NCBI GenBank assembly: GCA_002005325.1
Contig: CP017315.1
Location: 1,728,501-1,792,500 of the forward strand
Direction: 5' to 3'
Length of the DNA stretch: 64,000 bases
From: Candidatus Tokpelaia hoelldoblerii
Lineage (GTDB): Bacteria > Pseudomonadota > Alphaproteobacteria > Rhizobiales > Rhizobiaceae
Notes under the pieces: generated by a model
Told to the model about the DNA's origin: nothing
The model's input: only the letters and a program-made list of their open reading frames with translations
Database searches by the model: none
Part shown: piece after piece, positions 20,641 through 30,331 of the stretch
Layout: the number at the start of each line of letters is the position of its first letter
Position numbering within the stretch: the first letter of the stretch is position 1
Program-made: the position numbers and the translations under genes

Positions 20641-21748
20641 TTTCTTGCAGCAATTCTTTCAAGGCGGCGACAACGCCACGGTTTGCTTCTTCCGAGCCGA
20701 TACTCAGACGCAGGGCATCAGGAAAACCATAGCTGGCAACACCGCGCAGGATATAACCGCGCGACTGCAGATCATGATCCGCCTCAGCGGCGGTTTTACT
20801 TAAGCCCGGCGGAAAATGAACCAACAGAAAATTGGTGACGGAGGGTGTAACTTTCAACCCCGGCGCTGTCAGTTCCCGTGTCAGCCAATCGCGCCATTGC
20901 GCATTGAAGGCAACAGCTTTTTCAATAAAATCCGTGTCGGCAATCGCGGCAGCGGCGGCGGCCTGCGCCGCCTGATTGACATTGAATGGCCCGCGCACCC
21001 GGTTGACCGCATCAAGCACATGGGCGGGCGCAACCATCCACCCCACCCGCAAGGCGGCAAGGCCGTAAATTTTGGAGAATGTCCGCGTCATCACCACATT
21101 GTCCGTTGTGAGCGCCAGTTGCAGGCCGCAATCATAATCCTCTTCCGGGACATATTCCGCATAGGCGCTATCCAGCACCAGCAGCACATTTTTCGGCAGG
21201 CCTGTTGCCAGACGGCGGATTTCATCCCGGTTCAGGTATGTGCCCGTCGGGTTGCCCGGATTGGTGATAAACACTATACGGGTACGCAGTGTAACAGCGG
21301 CCAGCACAGCATCAACATCTACCCGGCAATCTTTTTCCTTCACTGTCACGACAGTTGCACCGGCAGCGCGGATCTGGATGCTGTAAACGGTAAAGCCATG
21401 CTCGGTGACAATACCTTCATCCCCTGTGGCCAGATAGGTTTGCGCCAGCAGCCCCAGCAACTCATCCGAGCCGTTGCCAATCATGATCCTGTCAGCCGGC
21501 AGGGCAAACACCCGGGCAATCGCCTCGCGCAAATGCTGTGCCGCACCATCGGGATAAAGCGCCAGATTGCCTGCCGCCTGCCGATAAGCTTCAATCGCCG
21601 CCGGACTGGCGCCAAGCGGCGTTTCGTTGGACGACAACTTATAAACCCTGCCACCGGCGGCACCCGCGTTTTTGCCGGGCACATAGGCGGCAATATCCAT
21701 AATACCAGCTTTGGGTACAGGACGGGCGTTTATACTTTCATCTGCCAT
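20633..21748 (-). CDS. hisC: Histidinol-phosphate/aromatic aminotransferase
   Basis: PLP-dependent class I/II aminotransferase of 371 residues. It has SSNETPLG near the N-terminus, [15 protein letters not shown] and the PLP-lysine region [17 protein letters not shown]. The frame continues about 100 codons upstream, but that part crosses the divergent metX start and has no family character. I choose the ATG at 21748 ([11 protein letters not shown]). The pairing with tyrC suggests a role in tyrosine/phenylalanine transamination as well as histidine synthesis. Confidence 0.92.
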   Translation of the reverse strand: MADESINARPVPKAGIMDIAAYVPGKNAGAAGGRVYKLSSNETPLGASPAAIEAYRQAAGNLALYPDGAAQHLREAIARVFALPADRIMIGNGSDELLGLLAQTYLATGDEGIVTEHGFTVYSIQIRAAGATVVTVKEKDCRVDVDAVLAAVTLRTRIVFITNPGNPTGTYLNRDEIRRLATGLPKNVLLVLDSAYAEYVPEEDYDCGLQLALTTDNVVMTRTFSKIYGLAALRVGWMVAPAHVLDAVNRVRGPFNVNQAAQAAAAAAIADTDFIEKAVAFNAQWRDWLTRELTAPGLKVTPSVTNFLLVHFPPGLSKTAAEADHDLQSRGYILRGVASYGFPDALRLSIGSEEANRGVVAALKELLQENV

Positions 21749-21922
21749 GGCATATCTGCTTTCTTTCGTCACAAGAGTGTTGCCCAAGATAAAACGGCTG
21801 GCCGCAGAAGTCCAGTTTGTAATGACAACCCTGAGATATTCTTGACTTTTATTACCAAATAGGCCTAGCTGTTTTTTTCTGTTTACAGGCGTATTTTTCG
21901 TCAAAAGCGGTATGCAACCGAT

Positions 21923-23089
21923 ATGAGTCACAAGACAAACACCTGCCCTGATCAGGCGATAAATCCCGACAGCCTGATTGCACATTTTGCCGATAATCAG
22001 CCGTTGCGCCTTGACAGCGGCGCGGTACTCGCGCCGTTTCAGCTTGCCTATCAAACCTATGGCACACTGAATGCCGATAAAAGCAACGCCATTTTAATCT
22101 GCCATCCTCTCACCTGCGATCAGCACGTGGCAAATCCGCACCCGTTGACCGGCAAAGCCGGCTGGTGGGATAATCTTGCCGGCGCGGGGAAAATCATTGA
22201 CACGGCGCGCTATTTTGTCATCTGCTCCAATGTGATCGGCGGTTGTCTTGGCTCCACCGGCCCGGCAAGCATGAACCCGCAGACAGGCAAACCCTATGCG
22301 CTGGATTTTCCGGTTATCACCATTGCCGATATGGTGCGCGCGCAGGCCATGCTGGTTGACCGGCTGGGCATTGATACGCTGTTTGCCGTCATTGGCGGTT
22401 CAATGGGCGGCTGCCAAGTTCTGCAATGGGCATCCGCCTATAAAGAACGGGTGTTTTCCGCCATCATTCTCGCGTCCGGCGCGCGCTTTTCAGCGCAGAA
22501 CATCGCCTTTGACGAGATTGGCCGGCAGGCGGTGATGGCCGACCCCGACTGGCGGGACGGGCGCTATATCGAAGCCGGCACAACACCGCGCAAAGGATTG
22601 GCGGTGGCGCGCATGACAGCCCATGTCACCTATCTTTCAGAAAAGGCACTGCACCGGAAATTCGGCCGCAACCTGCAGGCACGCCCGCAGGTGACATTCG
22701 GCTTTGATGCTGATTTTCAGATTGAAAGTTATCTGCGCCATCAGGGCATGACTTTTGTTGAGCGCTTTGACGCCAATTCTTACCTTTATCTCACCCGCGC
22801 CATGGACTATTTTGACCTGGCGGCAGATCATGGCGGACGGCTGGCGCACGCATTTTCCGGCACAAGAACGCGGTTTTTTGTTGCATCTTTTTCCTCCGAC
22901 TGGCTGTTTCCCACCCGTGAAAGCCAACTCATCGTTCATGCGCTCAATGCTGCAGGAGCTTCTGTTTCGTTTGTTGAAATTGCTACAGACAAGGGGCATG
23001 ACGCATTTCTGCTCGATGAACCAGTGCTGTCTTCCGCCATGGACGGCTTTTTACAGGCCAGTGCCCGCGCCAAGGGGATTCCATCATGA
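21923..23089 (+). CDS. metX: Homoserine O-acetyltransferase
   Basis: Acylates homoserine in methionine synthesis. The 388-residue alpha/beta hydrolase has the nucleophile elbow GGSMGG with Ser160, the oxyanion-side HPLTCDQH region, and the terminal Asp/His in SSDWLFP and KGHDAFL. It overlaps metW by 4 bases (ATGA), the common alphaproteobacterial pair. No clear Shine-Dalgarno sequence is seen. I looked for the SAM-II riboswitch often found before alphaproteobacterial metX and did not see its conserved core. Confidence 0.95.
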   Translation: MSHKTNTCPDQAINPDSLIAHFADNQPLRLDSGAVLAPFQLAYQTYGTLNADKSNAILICHPLTCDQHVANPHPLTGKAGWWDNLAGAGKIIDTARYFVICSNVIGGCLGSTGPASMNPQTGKPYALDFPVITIADMVRAQAMLVDRLGIDTLFAVIGGSMGGCQVLQWASAYKERVFSAIILASGARFSAQNIAFDEIGRQAVMADPDWRDGRYIEAGTTPRKGLAVARMTAHVTYLSEKALHRKFGRNLQARPQVTFGFDADFQIESYLRHQGMTFVERFDANSYLYLTRAMDYFDLAADHGGRLAHAFSGTRTRFFVASFSSDWLFPTRESQLIVHALNAAGASVSFVEIATDKGHDAFLLDEPVLSSAMDGFLQASARAKGIPS

Positions 23090-23685
23090 CACGTGTTGAT
23101 TTTGATGTCATTGCCTCTTTTATACCCGGCAGTGCCAAAGTGCTTGATGTCGGCTGTGGTGATGGCGCATTGCTGCAATTGCTTGGTGAACGCCAGGGTG
23201 TGGACGGCCGCGGTGTAGAATTATCGCAGCAGGGCGTTGACACCTGTCTTGCCCGCGGGCTTTCCGTAATACAGGGGGACGCCGACCGCGACCTCGTTTA
23301 TTATCCCGATAACGGTTTTGATTATGTGATTTTATCGCAAACCCTGCAAGCCACGCGCAATCCGCGTCAGGTTCTGGAAGAACTGTTGCGCATTGGCAGG
23401 CGGGTGATTGTTTCCATACCCAATTTCGGCTATTGGCGGGTGCGCGCCTCACTGATGTTCCGCGGCCGGATGCCGGTGACCAGAGAGCTGGCCTACAGCT
23501 GGTATGACACGCCGAATATCCATTTCTGCACCATTGCCGATTTTCTGACCATGGCGGGGGAAGCCGGGGCAAAGGTTGAACAGGAGGTGGTGCTCAACCG
23601 TGTCGGCGAACGGCTGAATTATGGCCTGCCGCGCCGCCTGTGGAATCTGCTCGGCCAGCAGGCGGTGTTCCTGTTACAGCGCTAA
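23086..23685 (+). CDS. metW: Methionine biosynthesis protein MetW
   Basis: A 199-residue class I methyltransferase-like protein with the SAM-binding [15 protein letters not shown] near residue 20 and the MetW-type [22 protein letters not shown]. MetW is required together with MetX for homoserine acylation in related bacteria. Its start overlaps the metX stop and its last 4 bases overlap the convergent modC stop. Confidence 0.94.
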   Translation: MTRVDFDVIASFIPGSAKVLDVGCGDGALLQLLGERQGVDGRGVELSQQGVDTCLARGLSVIQGDADRDLVYYPDNGFDYVILSQTLQATRNPRQVLEELLRIGRRVIVSIPNFGYWRVRASLMFRGRMPVTRELAYSWYDTPNIHFCTIADFLTMAGEAGAKVEQEVVLNRVGERLNYGLPRRLWNLLGQQAVFLLQR

Positions 23686-24764
23686 CGTTCAGCCACAAGC
23701 GCCACACCTTTGATTTGCGCGTAAACAGGCATACCCGCCTGCAAGCCCAGCGCCTGCCATGAAAAAATGCTGATGCGGCTTAAAATCTGTGCGCCGGCGC
23801 CACCCTCACCCAGCGCAACCAGCACCAGCATTTCCGAATTGCTGACAGCGCTTGATGAAACAATCCGCCCGGGCAGGACATTGAGGATTGAGCTTTGTTG
23901 CGGCTTTTGCAGTGCAAGGCTGACATCACCCGCGGCAATGCGCAAACGCAGATGCCCGGTTTGCGGACATGTTTCAAGCGGGGCATAAAATAGCTGCTCG
24001 CCGACCTGCAATGCGGCAAGCCCGTCTTGTCCATGGCTGAAACGGGCAGACAGATTGACTGCCGCATTGCGCGCTCTGGCAAAGGGCAGATCAGGATTTG
24101 CCTGTAATGCTTCCAGCGAACCACTAGCCAGCACCCGTCCCTTATCCATGCAGACAAGCGTATCGGCAAAACGCTCAACCTCGTCACGGTTATGAGTGAT
24201 ATAGAAAACCGGCAGGGACAGACTGTCACGCAAGCGTTCCAGAAACGGCATGATCTCATCGCGCCCTTGCTCGTCAAGGGCGGAAAGCGGCTCGTCCATC
24301 AACAACATGTGCGGACTGGACAACAACGCCCGCCCGATAGCGACCCGCTGCCGCTCACCACCGGAAAGATATTGCACCTTGCGCCCGACAAGATGTTCCA
24401 TGCCCAGCATGGAAACCACCTCACCAAAAGCCGGTGCTGATTGTGACATATTGCCATCCATGCCGAAACGCAGATTGCCGCCGACATCAAGGTGCGGAAA
24501 CAGGCTTGCTTCCTGAAACACATAACCGATGGGCCGCCTGTGCACGGGCACAAACACCCCTTCATCCTGCCAGCGCGTTTCTCCCACCCGCACATGGCCG
24601 CGCAGACGGGTGAGACCGGCGATAGCGCGCAAAGCGGTGGTCTTGCCGCAGCCGGACGCGCCATACAACACTGTCACACCCCGCAGGGGCGCGTGAAAGG
24701 CGACATCCAGCGCAAAGCTCCCGAGCCTGCCGGAAAGCGCAATATCAACACCCGTTCCCGTCAT
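23682..24764 (-). CDS. modC: Molybdate ABC transporter ATP-binding protein
   Basis: ATPase of the ModABC molybdate importer. The 360-residue protein has Walker A GASGCGKTT, the ABC signature LSGGERQRVAIGRALL and Walker B MLLMDEPLSALDE. A C-terminal Mop/TOBE domain (about 290-355) is expected to bind oxyanion. It overlaps modB by 4 bases (ATGA). Gene order A-B-C on one strand matches the standard operon. Confidence 0.95.
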   Translation of the reverse strand: MTGTGVDIALSGRLGSFALDVAFHAPLRGVTVLYGASGCGKTTALRAIAGLTRLRGHVRVGETRWQDEGVFVPVHRRPIGYVFQEASLFPHLDVGGNLRFGMDGNMSQSAPAFGEVVSMLGMEHLVGRKVQYLSGGERQRVAIGRALLSSPHMLLMDEPLSALDEQGRDEIMPFLERLRDSLSLPVFYITHNRDEVERFADTLVCMDKGRVLASGSLEALQANPDLPFARARNAAVNLSARFSHGQDGLAALQVGEQLFYAPLETCPQTGHLRLRIAAGDVSLALQKPQQSSILNVLPGRIVSSSAVSNSEMLVLVALGEGGAGAQILSRISIFSWQALGLQAGMPVYAQIKGVALVAER

Positions 24765-25447
24765 AACATCGTTTCACGTTTTTTCTGCCGCTCCAACAGC
24801 GACACGGTCAGAATAACCACAAAAGCAAAAACCAGCATGATGGCGGAAAGAACAGCAGCTTCCGTATAACGCTGGTTTTCATTCAGCTGGACAATGGTGG
24901 TGGAAATCACCCGCGTTTGCGGCGTGTTGCCGCCGATCATCACCACAATGCCATATTCACCTACCGTATGGGCAAAAGCAAGCACCGCGCCGGTCAATAT
25001 GCCCGGACGCGCCAGCGGCAGCGCCACTTTGAAAAAACTTTGCCATGGCGACTGGCGCAAAGTGGCGGCCACTTCCAGCGGGCGTGCACCGATGGCGGCA
25101 AACGCATTACGGACAGGCTGGACAACAAAAGGCAGCGAATAGACAACAGAACCGATCAGCAGCCCGGCAAAACTGAATGCGAACGTTCTCATACCGAATA
25201 ATGGTGCAAGCCAGCCGATCGCCCCGTTCGGCCCGAGCGCGACCAGCAGATAAAAACCCAGCACTGTCGGCGGCAGCACCAGCGGCAGGGCGACAAGGGC
25301 GGTTATCACTTCACGCAGGCGCAACCGGGTGCGCGCCAGCCACCAGGCCAGCGGAATGCCGATCAGCAACAGGCAGGCGGTGGCAGCAAAGGCCAGTTCA
25401 AGCGTCAGCCAGATCGCGGCAAGGGTTGAGGCTGATAAGATATTCAT
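24761..25447 (-). CDS. modB: Molybdate ABC transporter permease
   Basis: A 228-residue inner membrane permease with about five transmembrane helices. The EAA-type coupling loop is EVAATLRQSPWQSFFKVALPLARPGILTG. It lies between modA and modC in the operon. Confidence 0.95.
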   Translation of the reverse strand: MNILSASTLAAIWLTLELAFAATACLLLIGIPLAWWLARTRLRLREVITALVALPLVLPPTVLGFYLLVALGPNGAIGWLAPLFGMRTFAFSFAGLLIGSVVYSLPFVVQPVRNAFAAIGARPLEVAATLRQSPWQSFFKVALPLARPGILTGAVLAFAHTVGEYGIVVMIGGNTPQTRVISTTIVQLNENQRYTEAAVLSAIMLVFAFVVILTVSLLERQKKRETML

Positions 25448-25467
25448 GCCACTATCATACAGATTTT

Positions 25468-26205
25468 CTATGGCAAGGCATAGCCGTAAGCGCGGATTAT
25501 CTTTTTCGCCTGCGGCGTTTTGAGAAATTCGAGAAAGGCTTTTGCCGCTTCATTGTCTTCAGCGGTTTTCAGCAACACGGCATTCTGCCGGATCGGACGG
25601 TAAAAACTTTGCGGAATATCCCAATGTGCCCCATCCTGTCTTTTGATAACCTGTGACAGCGCGACAAAGCCGATTTCAGCATTGCCGGTATCGACAAACT
25701 GAAAGACCTGTTCAATATTGCGCCCTTCAACCCGTTTGGGCTTCAAGATTTCATAGAATCCAAGCGCTTCCATCACTTCCACCGCTGCCCTGCCATAGGG
25801 AACAGTGTCAGGATTGCCATAAGCAATATGATTGACAGAGGGATCAAGCAAGGTTTTCGCGCCGGATATTTTGCCATTCGCCCGCCATAAAACCAGCTTG
25901 CCGACAGCATAAGTGAAGTTTGTGCCCGTGACACCATAGCCTTCGTCAATTGCCTGTTCCGGCCGCACATTATCCGCCGCCAGAAAAACATCAAACGGCG
26001 CGCCCTGTGCAATCTGGTTATAAAAACCACCGGTTGCACCGTAGGACAAGGTGACATCATGGCCGGTTTCCTGTTTGAAAACAGCCGCGATATCCTGCGC
26101 CGGTCCGGTGAAATTGGCGGCGACAGCCACCACCACCTGCCCGGCCTGCGCGAGAGAAGCCGCCAGCAAAAAAAACAGACCCGCAAGGCCAAACCTGTAT
26201 ATCAT
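25468..26205 (-). CDS. modA: Molybdate ABC transporter substrate-binding protein
   Basis: A 245-residue periplasmic binding protein with an N-terminal signal peptide (about 1-21, ending SLAQA). The ModA body includes VAVAANFTGPAQDIAAVFKQ, then SYGATGGFYNQIAQGAPFDVFLAAD, where the ligand serines lie. AAGGATAAGGG precedes the ATG. It is first in modABC; the 138 bases upstream show no recognisable ModE palindrome. Confidence 0.95.
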   Translation of the reverse strand: MIYRFGLAGLFFLLAASLAQAGQVVVAVAANFTGPAQDIAAVFKQETGHDVTLSYGATGGFYNQIAQGAPFDVFLAADNVRPEQAIDEGYGVTGTNFTYAVGKLVLWRANGKISGAKTLLDPSVNHIAYGNPDTVPYGRAAVEVMEALGFYEILKPKRVEGRNIEQVFQFVDTGNAEIGFVALSQVIKRQDGAHWDIPQSFYRPIRQNAVLLKTAEDNEAAKAFLEFLKTPQAKKIIRAYGYALP

Positions 26206-26343
26206 CCCTTATCCTTCAGCTGTTACACAACAAAACGATATAAAAGATACAGAAAAAAGACAAGCCTTCCTGTTTCACCGCCACAGGCTGACGCGTAAAG
26301 CCCGCCCGGCTTTATAACAAACCGGACACAATCACCACAGAGC

Positions 26344-27018
26344 TTACTGTGCTGCGCCGGCAAGAATAATGAAGTGAACCGAGACCACCTGCTCATGAGG
26401 AAAGAACAATTGTTTTTCCGGATTAAGCTGCTCAAGAACCAGTTCACAGGTATTATGACGGATAAACCGTTTTATATAAGCATAAGGCGACTGATTTTCA
26501 TTTACTCTGATCTGCGCCACAACATAATCACCTTTTTTGACCTGCCGTGTCGGGTCAACAAAAGCAATCTCGCCGTCCTGATAGCGCGGCGACATGGAAT
26601 CTCCCCCCACTAAAACAGCGTAAACTTCTGGAACTTCAGACAATTGTGGCGGGCACAGAATATTAAATAACGCATTACCATTCATGGGGAATTCTCCATC
26701 TATGCCTCCAACCGCCTGACCGTAAACCGACAGACTTTTTTTAATCAGAGGCAGTTGAGATCCAATAATGGCATTCGGCTTTTCAGCCGCCAAATCCGGT
26801 AATGCGTTTTCTTCTCCCCCTTCACCGGAAATCAGCCATTTAGAAGTTGTTTGCAGCACCCGAGCAATTTTCTCAAGTGTATCAGTGCGTGGCGCGACAG
26901 ATTTCCCTTCCCGTATATTGCGCAGGAACGAATCACTCAAACCCGCTTCCAATGAAGCGCCACGTTCGGTTTTTTTAAGCTTTTTCAAGCGAATATGAAT
27001 GCGTCCCGCCAAAGTCAT
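26344..27018 (-). CDS. Phage-type repressor, XRE helix-turn-helix with S24 peptidase domain
   Basis: A 224-residue CI/LexA-like regulator. The N-terminal helix-turn-helix (about 5-60) is followed by an S24 domain with the catalytic serine in GGDSMSPRY (Ser141) and lysine in YIKRF (Lys183). Such proteins self-cleave when RecA is activated; the cleavage site is not certain, with QAVGG near residues 101-105 one possibility. It is divergent from the AT-hook gene across an AT-rich region with several dyads, the usual prophage control arrangement. No Shine-Dalgarno sequence is visible at the ATG. Confidence 0.85.
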   Translation of the reverse strand: MTLAGRIHIRLKKLKKTERGASLEAGLSDSFLRNIREGKSVAPRTDTLEKIARVLQTTSKWLISGEGGEENALPDLAAEKPNAIIGSQLPLIKKSLSVYGQAVGGIDGEFPMNGNALFNILCPPQLSEVPEVYAVLVGGDSMSPRYQDGEIAFVDPTRQVKKGDYVVAQIRVNENQSPYAYIKRFIRHNTCELVLEQLNPEKQLFFPHEQVVSVHFIILAGAAQ

Positions 27019-27020
27019 GT

Positions 27021-27031
27021 GATATAGTATC
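27021..27031. promoter_or_regulatory. Dyad next to the repressor start
   Basis: GATA-tag-TATC, a perfect 4-bp dyad directly before the repressor ATG. With the dyads at 27143-27158 and 27173-27186 it may be an autoregulatory operator. Confidence 0.35.
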
Positions 27032-27073
27032 TGTACACGTCAGAAAAATCCAGACAAGCAAACAAAAAATTCA

Positions 27074-27102
27074 ATTATTTTTATATATTTAATTAATAAC
27101 AA
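27074..27102 (-). promoter_or_regulatory. Candidate promoter of the S24 repressor
   Basis: On the minus strand TTGTTA (-35, 27102-27097), a 17-base spacer and AATAAT (-10, 27079-27074). Transcription would start near 27067, giving a leader of about 50 bases. Confidence 0.5.
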
Positions 27103-27142
27103 TCCATAATATGTGGAAACAAAATAAAAATCCCTTGACCAT

Positions 27143-27186
27143 GCGATATTTATACCGCAATCTATAATGCTTATAGTGGAAACTAT
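27143..27186. promoter_or_regulatory. Operator-like dyads before the AT-hook gene
   Basis: GCGATATTTATACCGC at 27143-27158 is an imperfect 16-bp palindrome. ATAGT-ggaa-ACTAT at 27173-27186 is a perfect dyad. TTGACC at 27135-27140 and TATAAT at 27163-27168 resemble promoter boxes but lie 22 bases apart, too far for a standard promoter. Confidence 0.4.
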
Positions 27187-27207
27187 TTGCATTCAGGGGG
27201 CAATCTT

Positions 27208-27867
27208 ATGATAACGAAAACAACATCCGTAAAATACAATACGCAAAAAAAGCGGGGCCGTCCGCGCAAGGAAGGTGTCCTGCGTGAAGCCAATGGCCGT
27301 ATTTCACGCGCCAAAAAACCAGCCGCCTATGTGGCCCTTGCAGCCCGCGCCCGCCATACCGGACTTGACCTGGCGCGCGCCAGTGACCCGCGGGCGGCAA
27401 CCTATATTGGACGGTTGAATATGGCGGGCAGTCATGAAGGTTTAAGCCGCGATCAATATGAGGCAGCGCTTAAATTTCTTGAAGTGCGCAATGATTACCA
27501 GCGCTCGCTGCTCTCACCCGGTGCTTATTATGAAAGCAGCGGCCAAAATTCTCACACAGGCGATGGCAATATGGCCGATTACACCCAATGGGCATCCCGG
27601 GTCAGGCGGCGTTATGACCAAGCCATGAAAGCACTGCAGGAAGCGCAGTTTGATAACAGCAGTGAAAACCTTTATGCGGCATTGCAATATGTCGTGATCA
27701 ACGGGCAGGAACTGCCCCACCTGCTCGGGGCAACGCGCATCGCGCTCAACGCACTTGCCCGCCATTTCATGCGCCAGCAACCGCGCCGCGCCCGCAGCCG
27801 GGCTGAACGCTACAATATTTCGCTGGGCGGAATGCTATCCATAGCAGCAGACTTCAAACAGGGCTGA
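27208..27867 (+). CDS. Unknown protein with AT-hook motif, phage-like context
   Basis: A 219-residue basic protein I do not recognise. KKRGRPRKEG near residue 14 is a classic AT-hook for the minor groove of AT-rich DNA; the middle and C-terminus are helical and arginine-rich (QQPRRARSRAER). I choose the ATG at 27208 because AGGGGG lies 7 bases upstream. Facing a CI-like repressor, it could be an early phage gene or a DNA-packaging or regulatory protein. No other phage genes are nearby, so it is either a remnant or a domesticated pair. Confidence 0.7.
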   Translation: MITKTTSVKYNTQKKRGRPRKEGVLREANGRISRAKKPAAYVALAARARHTGLDLARASDPRAATYIGRLNMAGSHEGLSRDQYEAALKFLEVRNDYQRSLLSPGAYYESSGQNSHTGDGNMADYTQWASRVRRRYDQAMKALQEAQFDNSSENLYAALQYVVINGQELPHLLGATRIALNALARHFMRQQPRRARSRAERYNISLGGMLSIAADFKQG

Positions 27868-27876
27868 AAAAGCTGC

Positions 27877-28470
27877 TTACAACAGGTTCCCCTGAAGGGC
27901 ATACCCTGCCGCTTCAGGGGGCAGTTTCATCATCCGCATAACCGGCAATCCCGCCACATCAGCAGCAATGACAAGCACAACAGACATCATAACAAAATAG
28001 AAGACCATAAACGCTATTGTATAAGGCGCCGGTTTATCAAGGGAAACACGGAAGACCCGATAGATGATAAAGACAACAGCCACCAGCAGCACAATAATCA
28101 CCGGCGGCAGAACAGGAACAAACGGCACCAGCACCAGCAAAAGCAACTGCAAAAATGCCTGCAACCAGTTAAAGGCGATAACAAAGGGGATGATTCTGTT
28201 GCGGATGCGAAACACATCACACAGCGCAATCACCACCATCAGCGGTATAATCCAGACAGATATGTTGATAAACAAACCCTGCATAAACTGTTCAAACGAC
28301 TGAACAAAAATATTACCCGGCAGAACAGGCAGAAGGGCAATCGGAAGCGCCCAGAACGACTCCCTGAAACCCTTCGGTGTCAGTTCAAGGTCAGACAATC
28401 TGGCCGGATCATTGAACGCAATATGCCAGACAGCACCGAGCCGTTTCACAATATCATTAAAACCGAGCAT
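27877..28470 (-). CDS. Polytopic membrane protein, YIP1-like
   Basis: A 197-residue membrane protein with about five hydrophobic segments (near 40, 70, 100, 125 and 155). The N-terminal soluble stretch and overall pattern resemble small Yip1-domain proteins of alphaproteobacteria. There are no catalytic motifs and the function is unknown. It is convergent with the AT-hook gene and upstream of nothing obvious; argG begins its own unit further up the same strand. Confidence 0.65.
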   Translation of the reverse strand: MLGFNDIVKRLGAVWHIAFNDPARLSDLELTPKGFRESFWALPIALLPVLPGNIFVQSFEQFMQGLFINISVWIIPLMVVIALCDVFRIRNRIIPFVIAFNWLQAFLQLLLLVLVPFVPVLPPVIIVLLVAVVFIIYRVFRVSLDKPAPYTIAFMVFYFVMMSVVLVIAADVAGLPVMRMMKLPPEAAGYALQGNLL

Positions 28471-28529
28471 ACCCTGTTCCGCCTTCCCATCAGGGACAGA
28501 CCGGCAAACCGGCCTGCCCCCTGTTCTGT

Positions 28530-29750
28530 CTATTGACGGTCGCGCGCCGCCAACGTGCGCAGACGCAGCGCATTGAGCCTGATAAACCCGGCAGCGTCTT
28601 TCTGGTCATAGGCGCCATGGTCATCTTCAAATGTCACCAGCTTGTCCGAATAAAGCGATTTGCCGCTCTTGCGGCCCTCAACAATGACATTGCCCTTATA
28701 AAGCTTCAACGTTACTTCGCCTTCAACATTGTCCTGCGACAGGTCAATCGCCGCCTGCAGCATTTTACGCTCCGGCGAGAACCAGAAACCATAATAGATG
28801 AGTTCAGCATAACGCGGCATCAGCTCATCCTTCAAATGCGCCGCGCCGCGATCAAGCGTGATGGATTCAATCGCCCGATGGGCCTGCAACAAAATTGTGC
28901 CGCCCGGTGTCTCATAAATACCGCGCGATTTCATGCCGACAAAGCGGTTTTCCACCAGATCAATGCGGCCAATGCCGTTTTCACGGCCATAATCGTTGAG
29001 TTTGGCCAGCAGATTGGCCGGTGAAAGCCGCTCACCATTGATGGAAACCGCATCGCCTTTTTCAAAACCGATGGTGATGATGACGGCTTTATCAGGGGCC
29101 GCCTCGGGCGAAACGGTACGCATATGCACATATTCCGGCGCAGGCTTTGCCGGGTCTTCCAGCACCTTGCCCTCAGAAGATGAATGCAGCAGGTTGGCAT
29201 CGACTGAAAATGGCGCCTCACCCTGCTTGTCCCTGGCCACCGGTATCTGATGCGCCTGAGCAAAATTCAGCAGATCCGTACGGCTTTTAAAGGCCCAGTC
29301 ACGCCACGGCGCAATGATTTTAATATCAGGGTTGAGCGCATAGGCTGAAAGTTCAAAACGCACCTGATCATTGCCCTTGCCGGTTGCACCATGGGCAATC
29401 GCATCAGCGCCGGTTTCGCGGGCAATGTCAATCAGCCGTTTGGAAATCAGCGGGCGGGCGATAGAGGTTCCCAACAGATAGACGCCTTCGTAAACAGCAT
29501 TGGCCCGAAACATCGGAAAGATAAAATCACGGACAAATTCTTCGCGCAGGTCTTCGACATAAATTTCTTTAATACCGAGCATCGCCGCTTTCCGGCGCGC
29601 CGGTTCCAGTTCTTCCCCCTGCCCCAGATCAGCCGTGAAAGTGACGACCTCAGCGCCAAGTTCTGTCTGCAGCCATTTGAGGATGATCGAGGTATCAAGC
29701 CCGCCGGAATAGGCGAGTACAACTTTTTTAACGTCTTTCCACTTTTCCAT
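28530..29750 (-). CDS. argG: Argininosuccinate synthase
   Basis: ATP-dependent condensation of citrulline and aspartate in arginine synthesis. The 406-residue protein has the PP-loop AYSGGLDTS at the N-terminus, then the family stretch [16 protein letters not shown] start at the ATG at 29750 ([12 protein letters not shown]). A TTG five codons upstream keeps the frame open but is a less likely start. Confidence 0.96.
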   Translation of the reverse strand: MEKWKDVKKVVLAYSGGLDTSIILKWLQTELGAEVVTFTADLGQGEELEPARRKAAMLGIKEIYVEDLREEFVRDFIFPMFRANAVYEGVYLLGTSIARPLISKRLIDIARETGADAIAHGATGKGNDQVRFELSAYALNPDIKIIAPWRDWAFKSRTDLLNFAQAHQIPVARDKQGEAPFSVDANLLHSSSEGKVLEDPAKPAPEYVHMRTVSPEAAPDKAVIITIGFEKGDAVSINGERLSPANLLAKLNDYGRENGIGRIDLVENRFVGMKSRGIYETPGGTILLQAHRAIESITLDRGAAHLKDELMPRYAELIYYGFWFSPERKMLQAAIDLSQDNVEGEVTLKLYKGNVIVEGRKSGKSLYSDKLVTFEDDHGAYDQKDAAGFIRLNALRLRTLAARDRQ

Positions 29751-29863
29751 AGTTTTAGAGCTCAACTGTTGAATTGCCGTTTTCTTCTTTTAGCAGGTGC
29801 AACGAAGGGCGCAAGATAGCAAGACAGGAATTATGACAAAGGATAAGTAAAAAACAGGCTGTT

Positions 29864-30331
29864 TTACCGTTTGGCGTGCCGGCGGGGCGAAATGAACCAG
29901 TAAACAAAGCCGGAAACAGCCGCAGAAACCAGACCGGCAGCAATGATTGCCGGTGTGTCACCAGTCAGCATAAGACAATTCGGATGCCAGGAAAACCAGC
30001 TGAAGGCGCAGTGAACTGTTTCAATGATATCAGGCAGGGTGAGGATATAATACGTGATTGCCGCCGCAAGGCCGCAGCAGATATAATAAAACGCCGTGCG
30101 GATACGGCGCAATTCACCAAAAAGGATACCCGCGGCAAATACCGCTCCCAGAACATGAAAATAAGCCGGCAACGCATAAAGCGGATTATCCGGTTTTAAA
30201 AATTCCATCAGGTTAAAGGGTGCCTGCCTGAACAGCACCGTCAAAACAATCTGCGTTATGACATAGGCGGCCTCGGCAAAAAAGCAGCCGGTAACAATCC
30301 ACGCAATGCGGTAGGCCGTCAGGTATTTCAT
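29864..30331 (-). CDS. Small polytopic membrane protein of unknown function
   Basis: A 155-residue protein with four hydrophobic segments (roughly 8-30, 50-72, 78-98 and 128-148). Unrecognised family. Its ATG at 30331 shares a base with the rlmN stop (TGATG), so it is probably translated from the rlmN message. An ATG nine bases further up (30340) would leave no spacing after the AGGA motif. Confidence 0.65.
   Translation of the reverse strand: MKYLTAYRIAWIVTGCFFAEAAYVITQIVLTVLFRQAPFNLMEFLKPDNPLYALPAYFHVLGAVFAAGILFGELRRIRTAFYYICCGLAAAITYYILTLPDIIETVHCAFSWFSWHPNCLMLTGDTPAIIAAGLVSAAVSGFVYWFISPRRHAKR

Noticed and set aside
21749..21922. SAM-II riboswitch before metX.
   Set aside because: This element is common at alphaproteobacterial metX, but the conserved pseudoknot core and GCTAAA-like 3' strand are not present here.
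26206..26343. ModE operator or molybdenum cofactor riboswitch before modA.
   Set aside because: Neither the ModE palindrome nor the structured RNA is recognisable.
28471..28529. Hairpin downstream of argG (CCGG-rich) as terminator.
   Set aside because: No T run follows and the stem is imperfect.
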